Positions 53,594 through 63,297 of a stretch of DNA of 64,000 bases are shown here, piece by piece. The first letter of the stretch is position 1, and each line of letters starts with the position of its first letter. A model generated the notes under the pieces. It was not told the origin of the DNA. It saw nothing but the letters and a program-made list of their open reading frames with translations, and did not search any database. The DNA lies in the NCBI GenBank assembly GCA_963971305.1, contig OZ020308.1:25697275-25761274 (forward strand). Reading direction: 5' to 3'. Source of the stretch: Arcuatula senhousia (lineage: Eukaryota > Mollusca > Bivalvia > Mytilida > Mytilidae). The position numbers and the translations under genes were made by a program.

Positions 53594-54331
53594 CTATTCA
53601 AGCTCAATATCATCTCGATTAAAATGAGATAGTATGTTGTCACAATGCTCAAGATATCTCTCCCTGGCTTCAAATCTCTCCAATTCATTAAAACCTAAAA
53701 ATGCATGACAGTCAGGTAAAATAAAACATTTCTGTAAGTTAGGAATAGTACAACAATCTTTTAAAATTCTTCTACTATCCGACTCAGAAAATGGAACAAA
53801 ACTTTGCACCTCGAGGGTTTTGAGATGTTGGCATTTGCTTATTTGTTCAATAATACTAAATAATTCAAAGGGGCTAAAACAACAATACGCTAAGGACAAA
53901 CATCTGATTTCTTCAAGCCTTGAAATAAGCAATATCATATCCTGCAGTGAACTCTGCAAGTTGTTCCGACTTAAGTTTAGGTCCAGTAATCCGGTAGTTA
54001 ACTGCCATTCCAGCAGAAATAAAATATCGGTATGTGACAGTCTGCAATCCTTCAAAGATAAGAACGTCAGTGGTTGTTCCAACCCGCTGAGGAGAAATCC
54101 AAGGTTACCCTTCAAGTTACAAAGAGTAAAATTCAGTCTCCGCAATGCCGTCATTCTCCGAAGAGTGCCGTTTAGTTTTAACGCTACTTCTTCGTTTTCA
54201 ACGCAATGGATGGTATTTGGGAGACTTAGACATTTGAGGTTTGGCAGCATGGAAACACCTTCGATGAAAATGTCTATGTTGGCTTCGTTACAACATAAAT
54301 CTCTGTATTCAATCTCAAGGTTGGTTAGTTC
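53594..54331 (-). CDS. leucine-rich-repeat protein (LRRC14/PRAME-like), terminal exon
   Basis: A terminal exon of 245 codons plus stop (53594-53596). The acceptor is tatttttag|gaacta at 54331/54332, so the protein continues 5' in exons I could not find. Residues (exon numbering) begin ELTNLEIEYRDL and contain spaced LRR strands: LPNLKCLSLP, MTALRRLNFTLCNLKG, PLTFLSLKDCRLSHTD, GLLDLNLSRNNLQSS, EIRCLSLAYCCFSP, HLKTLEVQSF. The C-terminus is charged (ERFEARERYLEHCDN...DDIELE). The 'LSGLEQPLTFLSLKDCRLSHTDILFLL'-style pattern, given here only in part, recalls the LRRC14/PRAME group, whose vertebrate members regulate NF-kB signalling or act as CUL2 substrate receptors. The overlapping plus-strand 171-codon ORF is its antisense shadow. 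Confidence 0.7.
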   Translation of the reverse strand, partial: ELTNLEIEYRDLCCNEANIDIFIEGVSMLPNLKCLSLPNTIHCVENEEVALKLNGTLRRMTALRRLNFTLCNLKGNLGFLLSGLEQPLTFLSLKDCRLSHTDILFLLEWQLTTGLLDLNLSRNNLQSSLQDMILLISRLEEIRCLSLAYCCFSPFELFSIIEQISKCQHLKTLEVQSFVPFSESDSRRILKDCCTIPNLQKCFILPDCHAFLGFNELERFEARERYLEHCDNILSHFNRDDIELE

Positions 54332-54420
54332 CTAAAAATAAGAATAACAGTGTCTGTTTTACAAACAAAGTAATAACATCAAAATGCCAATCAGAGGTCA
54401 AGTGTAAACCTGCTGTTACG

Positions 54421-54610
54421 CTCGTTTTTTAGAGGAAAAGGGGGGTTTGGCGCGCCATAAAACCTGGTTTAACCAAACGTTTCTTTTAAATGCCTGTATC
54501 AAGTCAGGACCATTGTGATCTATAATTTTCCGGTATGTCTTCCGTGTTTTGTCTATTATCTTGTATATTGAAGATATTTGTAATTCTATTTTATTACCTT
54601 TATTTGACTA
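54421..54610 (+). repeat. Penelope-like 3' tail fragment (F)
   Basis: 'ttggcgcgccataaaacctg', 'aaatgcctgtatcaagtcag' and 'gtgatctataattttccgg' match 33775-33870. It lies in the intron upstream of the LRR terminal exon. Confidence 0.65.
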
Positions 54611-54699
54611 AAAGACTTTAAACGAGGTTGAAAGGCCAGCGTTAACCATATATGATGACTATAAGTCTACATATATTATCAAAAATCAAGTGTCAATTA

Positions 54700-54965
54700 A
54701 AGCGGTGACAAGATCATATTGTAACTGATTATACCAGAGTCAAGTTGGTCCAAAATTCAACGTTCAACATTCAATATAATTATTCATTTTAAAGTTTTTT
54801 GTTAATTCTTTATTGGACCAAATTCTGGTTCAACGTTCTACATTCAAAACTTTTACAAGTTCAATATTGAACCAGATTTTCAGCTCAACGTCCAACAATC
54901 ATTTTTTTTCTTAGTTCGAAATTGAACCAGAGTGTCAGACGACCAATTCAACTTTCAAAACAATA
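54700..54965. repeat. 'ttcaacgttc' word-rich low-complexity stretch
   Basis: Repeated short words (ttcaacgttc, caacattca, attgaaccaga) occur in both orientations around 54750-54960. No fixed period. Unassigned. Confidence 0.4.
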
Positions 54966-55079
54966 TTTGCACGAGCACATCTGTAATTGGAATGCCAATA
55001 CTAATTAGCAGATACATAATATGGGGGTTAACAGTTTTAAATACTAGTAGATAGGGTTTTTGATAAACAGTTTTTGGTT

Positions 55080-56860
55080 GCTTTTGGTACTTTTCTAGCA
55101 GCACAGTGAAACCTGTATATTAAGGACAACCATGTGACAACAAAAGCATGCCCTGTAACAACCCGTTTTGCAATAACAACACGTTTTGCAATAAAATATT
55201 TTTTTGTTAAATAGTAATTCTGTTGTCTCTGTTTGGATTGAAAAAGATACAGAACATGCTTTTAAAAGCTTAAATAATTAAAAAACCATACATTTTAAGG
55301 CATTGAAACTGTTTTCCATGTTATTGCAAAACGCGTTATACGTGACAACCCGTTTTGCAATAAAGTATGAAATGCAATAACGCGTTTTGCAATAAACTTA
55401 TTTTTTGTTAAAGTGCGTTTCCAATGTTTCTGTTTGGCTTTAAAAAGATCCAGAACATGCTTTTAAACGCTTAAATTAAAAAAAATCTGCCTTTGATATT
55501 ATTTTTAATTGCTTTATACGTGACAAAAAGATACCAAAACGCGCCTTTAAATGCTAAATTTATTCAAAAATTTTAACCCTTTTGTGCAATTGCAAATCGC
55601 GTAATGCGTAACATTACGTTTCGTGCAGAATAAATTTTCCCAGAGAAACAGGCGGTCGGGCCCTGTCGCAGAACTTTAATCTTCCCCGAGAAAAAAGGCG
55701 AAAAAAGATAATAATTTGCTTCTTGTTATTAGTTTATACATGTATAGCAAGCTGTGTAAGTATTCCCCCTTCTGTTGGATATAAGTAGATTAGATATATA
55801 ATCTCAATGAAACGTGGAAAAAAGATATGCTTACATGCCTTTAAACGCTTAAACTATTAAAAACCTTAATTTAAAAGCATGGAACTGCCTTTCATGTTAT
55901 TGCAAAACGCATTAATACGTGACAACCCGTTTTGCAATAGTATGAAATGCAATAACGCGTTTTGCAATAATTTTTTTGTAAAAGTGCGTTTCCAATGTCT
56001 CTGTTTGGATAAAAAAAATCCAGAACATGCTTTTAAACGCTTAAGTTATTTTAAAAAAACAACAAAAATTTAAAGCATTGAATCTGCCTTTGATGTTATT
56101 TGTCAGGCGGCCAGGGGGTTATCGTCTAATAAATTTTTCCTGAGAAAACGCGTTTTGCACTAAGATAATAATTGGTCCTTTGTTTCTTGTTATTAGTTTA
56201 TACATGTACAACAAACTGTATAAGTATACCCCCCGCTGTTGGATACAGATAGATTAGGTATATAATCATCTTTATCATAACTCCATGCTCAAAGAAATAA
56301 TTATGTTAAGAAATGTAGATAAAAGATCTGCTTGTTAAAATGTGTACCCCGGAACGGCGTTTCGGCTTGTCAGTCCGTACGTTCGTGGGTCTGTACTAAT
56401 ATCTATCAAGCTTTTCTAAGAAATCACTCATTATAATAATTTGAATCTATAGTATGATGGCTCAGAATTACAAATTATATACTTCGTAGACGACTTATAG
56501 ACCTGTGCACGCGGAAACTGAACCGTCCGTCCGAACTTTATTAAGAAACCGTACATGATAATAATACAAAGCTTGGTAAGATGGTTCGGTATACACCCTT
56601 AACGACTCAAACCCGTCGGACTAAAACTTTCTTTGGATTGAAAAAAAGATACAGAATATGCTTTTAAACGCTCATATAAAGAACCACACGTAAATTTAAA
56701 AGCAAGGAAATCGCCTTTTATGTTACTGCAAATCGCGTAATGGATGACAACCCGTTTTGCAATGGAATATGAAATGATTTCTAAAATGCACTTATAACGC
56801 GTTTTGCAATAAGCTTAGTTTTTGGGCAAGCGCAGCGAAGCCCTATGGAGTCTACAGAGT
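55080..56860. repeat. degenerate tandem field with 'cgcgttttgcaataa' motif
   Basis: The motif or its reverse occurs at least nine times (for example 55163, 55181, 55321, 55350, 55381, 55897, 55927, 55956, 56798). It is embedded in larger repeated blocks: 'cagaacatgcttttaaacgc' near 55450, 56025 and a variant near 56650; 'ttcttgttattagtttatac' at about 55720 and 56186. This indicates duplicated units of roughly 0.45-0.6 kb with internal rearrangement. ORFs inside are not supported. Confidence 0.7.
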
Positions 56861-56876
56861 GGTGATGATTTTTGCA

Positions 56877-57591
56877 TTTTTAGCTCACCTGACCCCATCG
56901 TTAAGCGTCCGTCGTCCGTCCGTCCGTCCGTCCGTTAACCTTTTTTCGAACAATTTCTACTCTAAAACCACTGATGGGATTGCTTTGAAACTTTGTACAC
57001 GTGATCTATAGGATGTCCTCTACTAAGTTTGTGAAATTTATGAATGTCAACCAACTAACATGGCTGCCGTTACTAAAAATAGATCAGGGGTGTCAGACCA
57101 TAGTTTTAGCTTATAGCTCAAAAAGTATAAGAGAAAGAGAAAATCCGAAGCAACTTTCCTTTTTCGGCATCAAAAGCTCTACAAATCTCTCCATTCAGTC
57201 AAAGTTGTGGGACGACTCCTTATTGGAGTTATTTCCCCTTAATCGTCAAAATTGACCATTTTCACAGTTTTTTTTACTTTATCTTGAAAACTGTAAGTGC
57301 TGGAGGAAAAGTTAGCATTGCAAAATTGATCAGCTCATTGAGAGCTATAAAAATGATTCAGTGCCAAAATTGTCAAATCAACCGTTTAAGAGTTATCCCC
57401 CTTTAACTGATTTATCTATCAATATTAACTTGTTTTGTATTTTTTTCAAATTTAATGCCTTGTAACTTTGTATTCTTGATCTAAAAATCGTTTTCTACCA
57501 AGTACATGTACACCGTATTGCACGCTTGGTAAGAAGCTTTATCATAAGATATCAGGTGAGCGATTCAGGCTCCTGGGAGCCTCTAGTTTTT
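56877..57591 (+). repeat. dispersed repeat G, full-length plus copy
   Basis: Starts 'ttttagctcacctgacccca' with a cgtccgtc run, ends 'aggtgagcgattcaggctcc' and 'tgggagcctctag'. The ends gctcacctg and caggtgagc are inverted relative to each other. Same order as 49830-50636 reversed. The 84-codon ORF at 57001-57255 is within it and not supported. Confidence 0.82.
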
Positions 57592-57911
57592 CAGTCTAGA
57601 CGGAGTGATCTTCCCGCATCCAGTCTGGAAAAAAATGCTAAATTTTCTATACTACTTTTCAATTGTTGTTAACATGATGCACACTTTTATAAATCTCCAT
57701 TTCATTGGCATTTTATATGACCGGCACAAGTTTTATTTATTCCTTTGCATTTTTTATGACGAACTATTTAGTTAAATGCAATAGAATATACATTATGTAT
57801 TCATCTATTACTTGATTTGTTCGTATAAATTTTTCTCTTATTTGATTGGTCAATGCAAGGATACTGTCTTGTTCATTCATAAATTCAGTACACAATACTC
57901 ATATTGATGTG

Positions 57912-57961
57912 TTCGATTAAAATGCACTCGTCCCATTGGACGAGAGTGCATTTTAATCGAA
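57912..57961. repeat. 50-bp short hairpin
   Basis: ttcgattaaaatgcactc at 57912-57929 pairs exactly with gagtgcattttaatcgaa at 57944-57961. The gtcc/ggac inner pairs leave a 2-nt bulge and a very small loop. Two ORFs on opposite strands cross it (57885-58086) only because the arms are complementary. Confidence 0.8.
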
Positions 57962-58194
57962 GGGGTGTTTTCGATCGATATCGTTTGTACACGATTCCTG
58001 TTTTGTGTGTGCAATTGTGTTCATTAACTTTGAAAGCATCTGCAAGATCGACTATCCTTTGTTCGCTCACCAAAATTATTAAGTAAACATTTTGAGCAAT
58101 AAACTTTAACAGAGAATAAATCTAATATAGTTCTTAAATATTTGCTTGCCTTTAAACGCTTTAGCGCTTTGATTTTTTTTACGAATGGCTTTTT

Positions 58195-58960
58195 GACTTG
58201 TCAACAAACATGGCCGCTGTTACTAAAAATAAAACATGGGGTAAAATCACATTCAAAGGCTTATAAATTGAAAACTAGAACAGATAGAAAAAATCTAAAG
58301 GATCTTATGCTCTTCTGAATCAAAAGCTCTGAAAAGTAAGTTGTCAGATGACCCCTTAGAGGGATTTTTGCACTTTAAAGGTAAAAAATAGTGATTTTTC
58401 GTGTTTTTGGCCTATAGAACGAAAGCGATTGCAGTTAGAGAAAAGCTGTTGCTAGCTTACATCTTCAGCTGATTGAGCTCTTAAAAAGTCTCCATTGGGT
58501 CGAAGTTGTCAGATGACTCCTTTGATGGGTTATGGCCCTTTCAAGGTGAAAAATAGTGGTTTTTCGTGTTTTGGCCTATAGATTGAAAACAATAGCAGTT
58601 AGACATAAGCTGTTGCTTGCCCAAGTATTCAACTAATTGAGCTTTACAAAAGTCTCCATGGGGTCAAAGTTGTCAGAGGAACCCTAATAGGGGTTATGGC
58701 CCTTTAAAGGTGAAAAAAGTTATTTTTCGTGTTTTTGCCTATAGAATGAAAACTATTGTTGAAAAAGAAAAGCTGTTGCTTGCTTAATTGTTCAGCTCAT
58801 TTACCTCTAGAAAAGTCTTCATAGGGTTGAAGTTGTCAGATGACCCCTTATATGGGTAACAGCCCCTTAAAGGCGAAAATAGTGGTTTTTGCCAATAGAA
58901 AAAAAGTATTGCAGATAGGGAAAAGCTGTTGCTTGCCTAAATATTCTTTTCTTTTCCACT
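58195..58960 (+). repeat. repeat G internal part with ~163-bp tandem units
   Basis: Units contain 'tcgaagttgtcagatgaccc', 'gggttatggccctttaaagg', 'tttttcgtgtttttggccta' and 'gagaaaagctgttgcttgct'. They recur at about 58335, 58498, 58661 and 58823. Neither terminal motif of repeat G is present. Confidence 0.7.
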
Positions 58961-59003
58961 TAAACTACTATAGGGAATTGCTTTGAAACTTTCCCTATTT
59001 TGT

Positions 59004-59105
59004 TAAATACAAACGGGACTCGTATACCAGCTGAGAGGTTATCGGCTAGTGATCAATAGTGTGGTATTTAAACCAGCGTTTTAGACCACTCGGCCAACCA
59101 GGCCC
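59004..59105 (-). repeat. tRNA-like relic or tRNA-derived SINE head
   Basis: On the minus strand the sequence begins gggcctggttggccgagtgg and continues tctaaaacgctgg. It contains a perfect pol III A-box (tggccgagtgg) like tRNA-Leu/Ser, and about 65 bases later gtatacgagtcccg, a degraded B-box. The 3' part does not fold into a full acceptor stem, so it is not a working tRNA. Related but weaker sequence occurs at about 3940-4010 and 4975-5035 ('gatagtgtggtat'). Confidence 0.5.
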
Positions 59106-59109
59106 ATTT

Positions 59110-59794
59110 TGTCTTTTAAATCAAAAAGTAAAAGGGATAGATGATATTTGATGCCATCCACTGCTTCAGCATCAACGGTCCTTTTTTTTTTAAATTTCGG
59201 TCAGATTTTGGTAATCCTTTCGATTTTACGAGATTTAATCAATAATTATATTTCCGCCAGGTAACTCCTTTTTTTTAAATATTTGGATTTTTCAGTCTCG
59301 AAGAGTTTGTCTTGTTGGATGTAGTGTAAGGCCACGTTTACACTGCTTGTGTGAAAAATGTTTTGTGAAAACATGATTGCCTGTTTGCAACATTTTAGCA
59401 GACGAAAGTAATATTTTATACTAAAAAATTCCCCAATACTCATCATTTTTCGCTTTTATCATGTTTATTGTTAAATTGGGTCACCAATAATGTTTTACGC
59501 AGAAAGAAGTATTGACGTCGTATGTGTAGAAAATGGAGCATTAATTATCAAACTAGTTAAATTTTAGTAATAGTTACGCAGATATACTTATTCTAGACTA
59601 TTTGCCCTTTAACTCTTTGTCGATACCAATACTTGATTCTGGTTCTGCCTAGGTTCTGCTCTGGTTCTGCCTATTACTGGCCACAATCATCTAGTTGATT
59701 ATACTGCCAGGTTAGTGCGAGCGGAAAATTTAAAAGCTGCATATGTATGTATGCAGTATATAAACAAATAAAACTATATACACTTGTTTGCAAT
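59110..59794 (-). other. LINE 3' UTR and flank
   Basis: Follows the LINE ORF2 stop on the minus strand. The 3' boundary could not be placed. A short direct repeat (ggttctgcctaggttctgct / ggttctgcctatt) is present at about 59640-59672. No gene. Confidence 0.45.
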
Positions 59795-62777
59795 CTACTC
59801 CTCTAGGTCTGCCACTTTGTTCTTAAATGTGGCAGTGGTCTGTGCTGATGTGATGTCGGGAGGTAGAGCGTTCCAATCCCTGATTGTTCTTGGGAAGAAG
59901 GAGTATTTTCTGTAGTCGTTGTTTGTACTCAGTGTTTGGAATGATTGGTGGTGCATGTTTCTTGAGAGTCGGCTTGGTGGGATTAGCCTGTTCTCCGTAG
60001 AGATTGCTGCTTCATTGTTCTTTATTTTGAAGAGCATAGTTAGTCTTGCCTCCTTCCTTCTCTGTTCTAAAGATTTCCATTCCAGTGTTTTCAGCATGTC
60101 ATCGACACTAGATCTATTCCCATGTCTATTACAGACGTATCTGGCTCCCCTTCTTTGGATCATTTCCAGGGTGTGGATGTCTTTCTGGGTGTACGGATCC
60201 CAGACTGTCGATGCATATTCCACTATTGGTCGTACGAGTGAGAAGTATGCATTTTGTTTGGTGGTAGTTGATCCAATGTTCAGGTTGCGTCTAAGGAAGC
60301 CTAATGTTTTGTTGGCCTTTCCACATATGTTGTTAATGTGATTTGTCCAGCGTAAGTCTGATGTAATGAGACAGCCGAGGTATTTTGCTTCGCTGACAGG
60401 CTTTAGTGGTTGATCGTGCAGTTTGTAGGTGAACTTTATTGGGTTGGCTTTTTTGCTGATGGAGAGTACGTTGCACTTATCAGGATGGAATTCCATCTTC
60501 CACTTTCTTTCCCATGTGCCTAGTTTGTCTAAGTCTGCCTGAAGATCTTTAGCATCAGCCTCTGATTTGATGGTTAGATAGGCTATTGTGTCGTCAGCAA
60601 ACAACCGTACTGTTGATCTTAGTCCGTTGGGCATGTCGTTTATGTAGAATAGGAACAGGGAAGGTCCTAGTACTGATCCTTGTGGGACTCCTGAGTCAAC
60701 GCTGATGTAGGTTGACTTTTCCCCTTCTACAACTACGGCTTGTGTTCTATCAGCTAGGAAGTTCTGTATCCATTTGTTTGTTTTGCCACGAATTCCGTAA
60801 TGTTCTAGTTTGTGAGCAAGAAGACTGTGGCTGACTTTATCGAATGCCTTGCTGAAGTCCATGATGAGGATGTCGCTTTGTTTACCAGTAGACATTGTGG
60901 TGGTTACTTCATCAATGAATTCGATTAATTGGGTTTCACAAGACCTCTTGCTTCTGAATCCATGTTGTAATGGGCAGAGGATGTTGTTTTGGTCTGCATG
61001 TTTCATTATGTGGCTTGTTATTATGTGCTCCATTAATTTGCAGCATATGCATGTAAGCGAGATTGGTCGATAGTTCTCTGCTTTATGACGATCCCCTTTC
61101 TTAAATACAGGGCTAACATTGGCTGATCTCCAATCAATTGGTACTTCCCCGGTTTCTAGTGACCTACAGAATATTATTTTTAGTATTGGAGCTACAACTG
61201 TTGCTAGTTCTTTTAAGACTCGTGGGCGGATGTTGTCTGGTCCTGCAGCCTTGGATGGATTTAGTTTCTGGAGTAGTTTTAGGATTCCGTTGTCAGTAAT
61301 ATTAATATCTGGAGCGGTGGTGAAAGTCCCTTCCATATTACATCTGTTGGTGAATTCTTCTTTTGTATAGGTGCATTTGTCTGAGAAAGCGGATTGGAAT
61401 TGGTTGTTAAGAATTGTGGCTTGTTCGAAAGGTTCGGGATGGAGAAGACCATTTTTCCTAAGTGGTGATATTCCGTTACTGTCTGTTCTTTTGTGTTTTA
61501 TGTAGGTCCAAAAGCGTTTCATTCCACTGTACTGATTATCATCTTCCTGGGGTGATACAATGCCTTCTACATAGTTCCAATAAGCCCTTCTGAGTTCTCT
61601 CTGAATTTTACGTTTGACGTTTTTGTATTTTTCTGTGAGGTCTTTATCGCCCGATTTCCGCTTACGTTTGTAGAGTCTGTCCCTTTAACGTATAAGTTTC
61701 TTGATGTCGTGAGTTATCCATGGTAGGCTGTCTTTTTTCTTAGCCGTTTTGTGCGGGATATGGATTTTTATCAGTTCTTCTAGGTCTTTTTTGAATCGTT
61801 CCCACATTTCAGTTACGCTCGCTTGCTGTACTTGGAGTTTGTTTATGTGGTTAAGTGTTGATTTCATGCCATTTCTGATGTTGTCCCAATTTGCTTTTTT
61901 GTATAAGGGGATACTACGTGGTTTTTGGATCTTCTTTTTGGTAGCTAGATCCAGCTCTGAGAATACAATGTCATGGTCTGAAATACCTGGTATTATTTCG
62001 GTTCTTGTGAATGCAGACGGGTTATTTGTTAGGATAAGATCAAGTATGTTATCGCCTCTTGTTGGGTCTTCCACTAGTTGATCCAGCCCATTGTCGTATA
62101 GTATATCCATGAATTTGTTGTGGTTTTTAGCGTGCTGGGTGTTTGCTTTCAGAGTTTTGGTTTTCCAGTCCCAGCCTGGTAGGTTGAAATCTCCAGCTAT
62201 TATTATGTTAGAGTTGGTACTTTTCCTTAGTCTATTTATGCTCTTTTCCAGTTCGTCTAGGGAGTACTCATTTGAAGTTTTTGGATTATAGTAAGCTGCG
62301 ATGTAGAGGTCTTTGTTGTTAGCGGTCTTTATTCTGGCCTATTTCGCAATCTGTGTCATATTCTTTTACTGGTTCACTGATGTATTCTCTATTTATTGCT
62401 ATCAGTACCCCTCCTCCTGTTGTTTTCCTGTCTTTTCTATATATGCTATAGTTGTCTGGGAATATCTGGTTATCTGTTATGCTGCTGTCTGTCCATGTTT
62501 CTGTGCAGATCACTATGTCAGGTTTTGTGCTGTTTAAAAGGTTGGTCATTCTGCACTGTTTGGTCTTAATTGATTGGCAGTTTATGTTTAGGATTTTGAT
62601 TGGTGTTCGTTTTGTTCTGCTCTTGGTACTACTGTTCCTAATTGGCGTTGAGGAGTGTATTGGTTTTAGGTTATTTCTGATTGGACTTGTGATGGATGAT
62701 GTGTCAGACAGTATGCTGTATTGGTTTGTGGTGCTGAGGACTTGATTAAAGCAGATTGAGCTGTAGTTCGGATTTTC

Positions 62778-62933
62778 ACATACTAGGCAGTCCCATGCTA
62801 TGGCGCTGTTTTCATTGAGTTCCTCATATGTCTTGGTGTTGACAGATTGGCAGGCTATATGGTACCAAGTTGTACAAGTATCACACATAATGGCTCGGTC
62901 ATCCCAGGTTACGGGCTGGTCGCATGTACCACA
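62778..62933 (-). other. PHD finger domain in LINE ORF2
   Basis: Residues 120-171 have the full C4HC3 ligand set with the expected spacing (CxxC-x12-CxxC-x4-H-x2-C-x20-CxxC) and the conserved W-Y-H-x-x-C and W before the last pair. PHD fingers usually bind histone H3 tails. In LINEs they are found in some CR1/L2-type elements and may guide integration, which is an inference. Confidence 0.88.
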
Positions 62934-62951
62934 ATTGTATACTGTAGAGTC

Positions 62952-62975
62952 TGGGCCTGGGTTTGCTTCAATGTC
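62952..62975 (-). other. 2A-like ribosome-skipping motif (DIEANPGP)
   Basis: The codons read D-I-E-A-N-P-G-P, an exact fit to the 2A core D(V/I)ExNPG|P. It is preceded by a hydrophobic run (LLYLTIILIVTSN). Such N-terminal 2A-like sequences are known in ORF2 of some APE-type LINEs from sea urchins and molluscs, where they separate or re-target the N-terminal piece. The predicted break lies between Gly112 and Pro113. Confidence 0.85.
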
Positions 62976-63297
62976 GTTTGATGTTACAATGAGGATTATG
63001 GTGAGATATAGTAGGCTATTGTTGTGTTTAGGTGCTCTTCCCAATAACAGTTTCTTACTGATGGTGTATTTGCTGATATGTAGGCTCAATGTATTGATAT
63101 TTTCCATGTCGTATCTGCTATGGAGGTTATAATTTTTATAGTGTTGTATCAACCTACATGTACTTGTGGAGTGGTCAGATTTGTTGGTTTGACATGCTAG
63201 TCTTGAGCAAAACAGGAAGACAATGATGGTGAGGAGTGGAGACATATTTGAGTTACTGGATTTACTTACTATTTTGTTGGCTGGCGACATACGTCGC

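Larger units (their letters stand above)
59795..63290 (-). pseudogene. LINE ORF2: 2A-like, PHD finger, APE endonuclease, RT (two lesions)
   Basis: An APE-type non-LTR retrotransposon pol, about 1,165 codons from ATG 63288-63290 to TAG 59795-59797. Order: hydrophobic N-terminus, NDIEANPGP 2A-like motif (residues 105-113), C4HC3 PHD finger (residues 120-171: CGTC, CDTC, H144, C147, C168/C171), APE endonuclease ([35 protein letters not shown]), and RT. RT motifs: PISLTCICCKLME, MDFSKAFD (motif A), GVPQGSVLG (B), FADDTIAYL (C), KYLGCLI. Lesions: a one-base frame slip at 62339 between endonuclease halves, and TAA at 61685-61687 between endonuclease and RT. The RT frame 59795-61522 is intact for 575 codons. 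Clade is CR1/L2-like by motif style. Confidence 0.9.

Noticed and set aside
53820..54335. 171-codon plus ORF
   Set aside because: Antisense shadow of the LRR exon, which has LRR periodicity and a proper acceptor.
59919..62745. Multiple plus-strand ORFs of 66-140 codons
   Set aside because: Antisense shadows of LINE ORF2.
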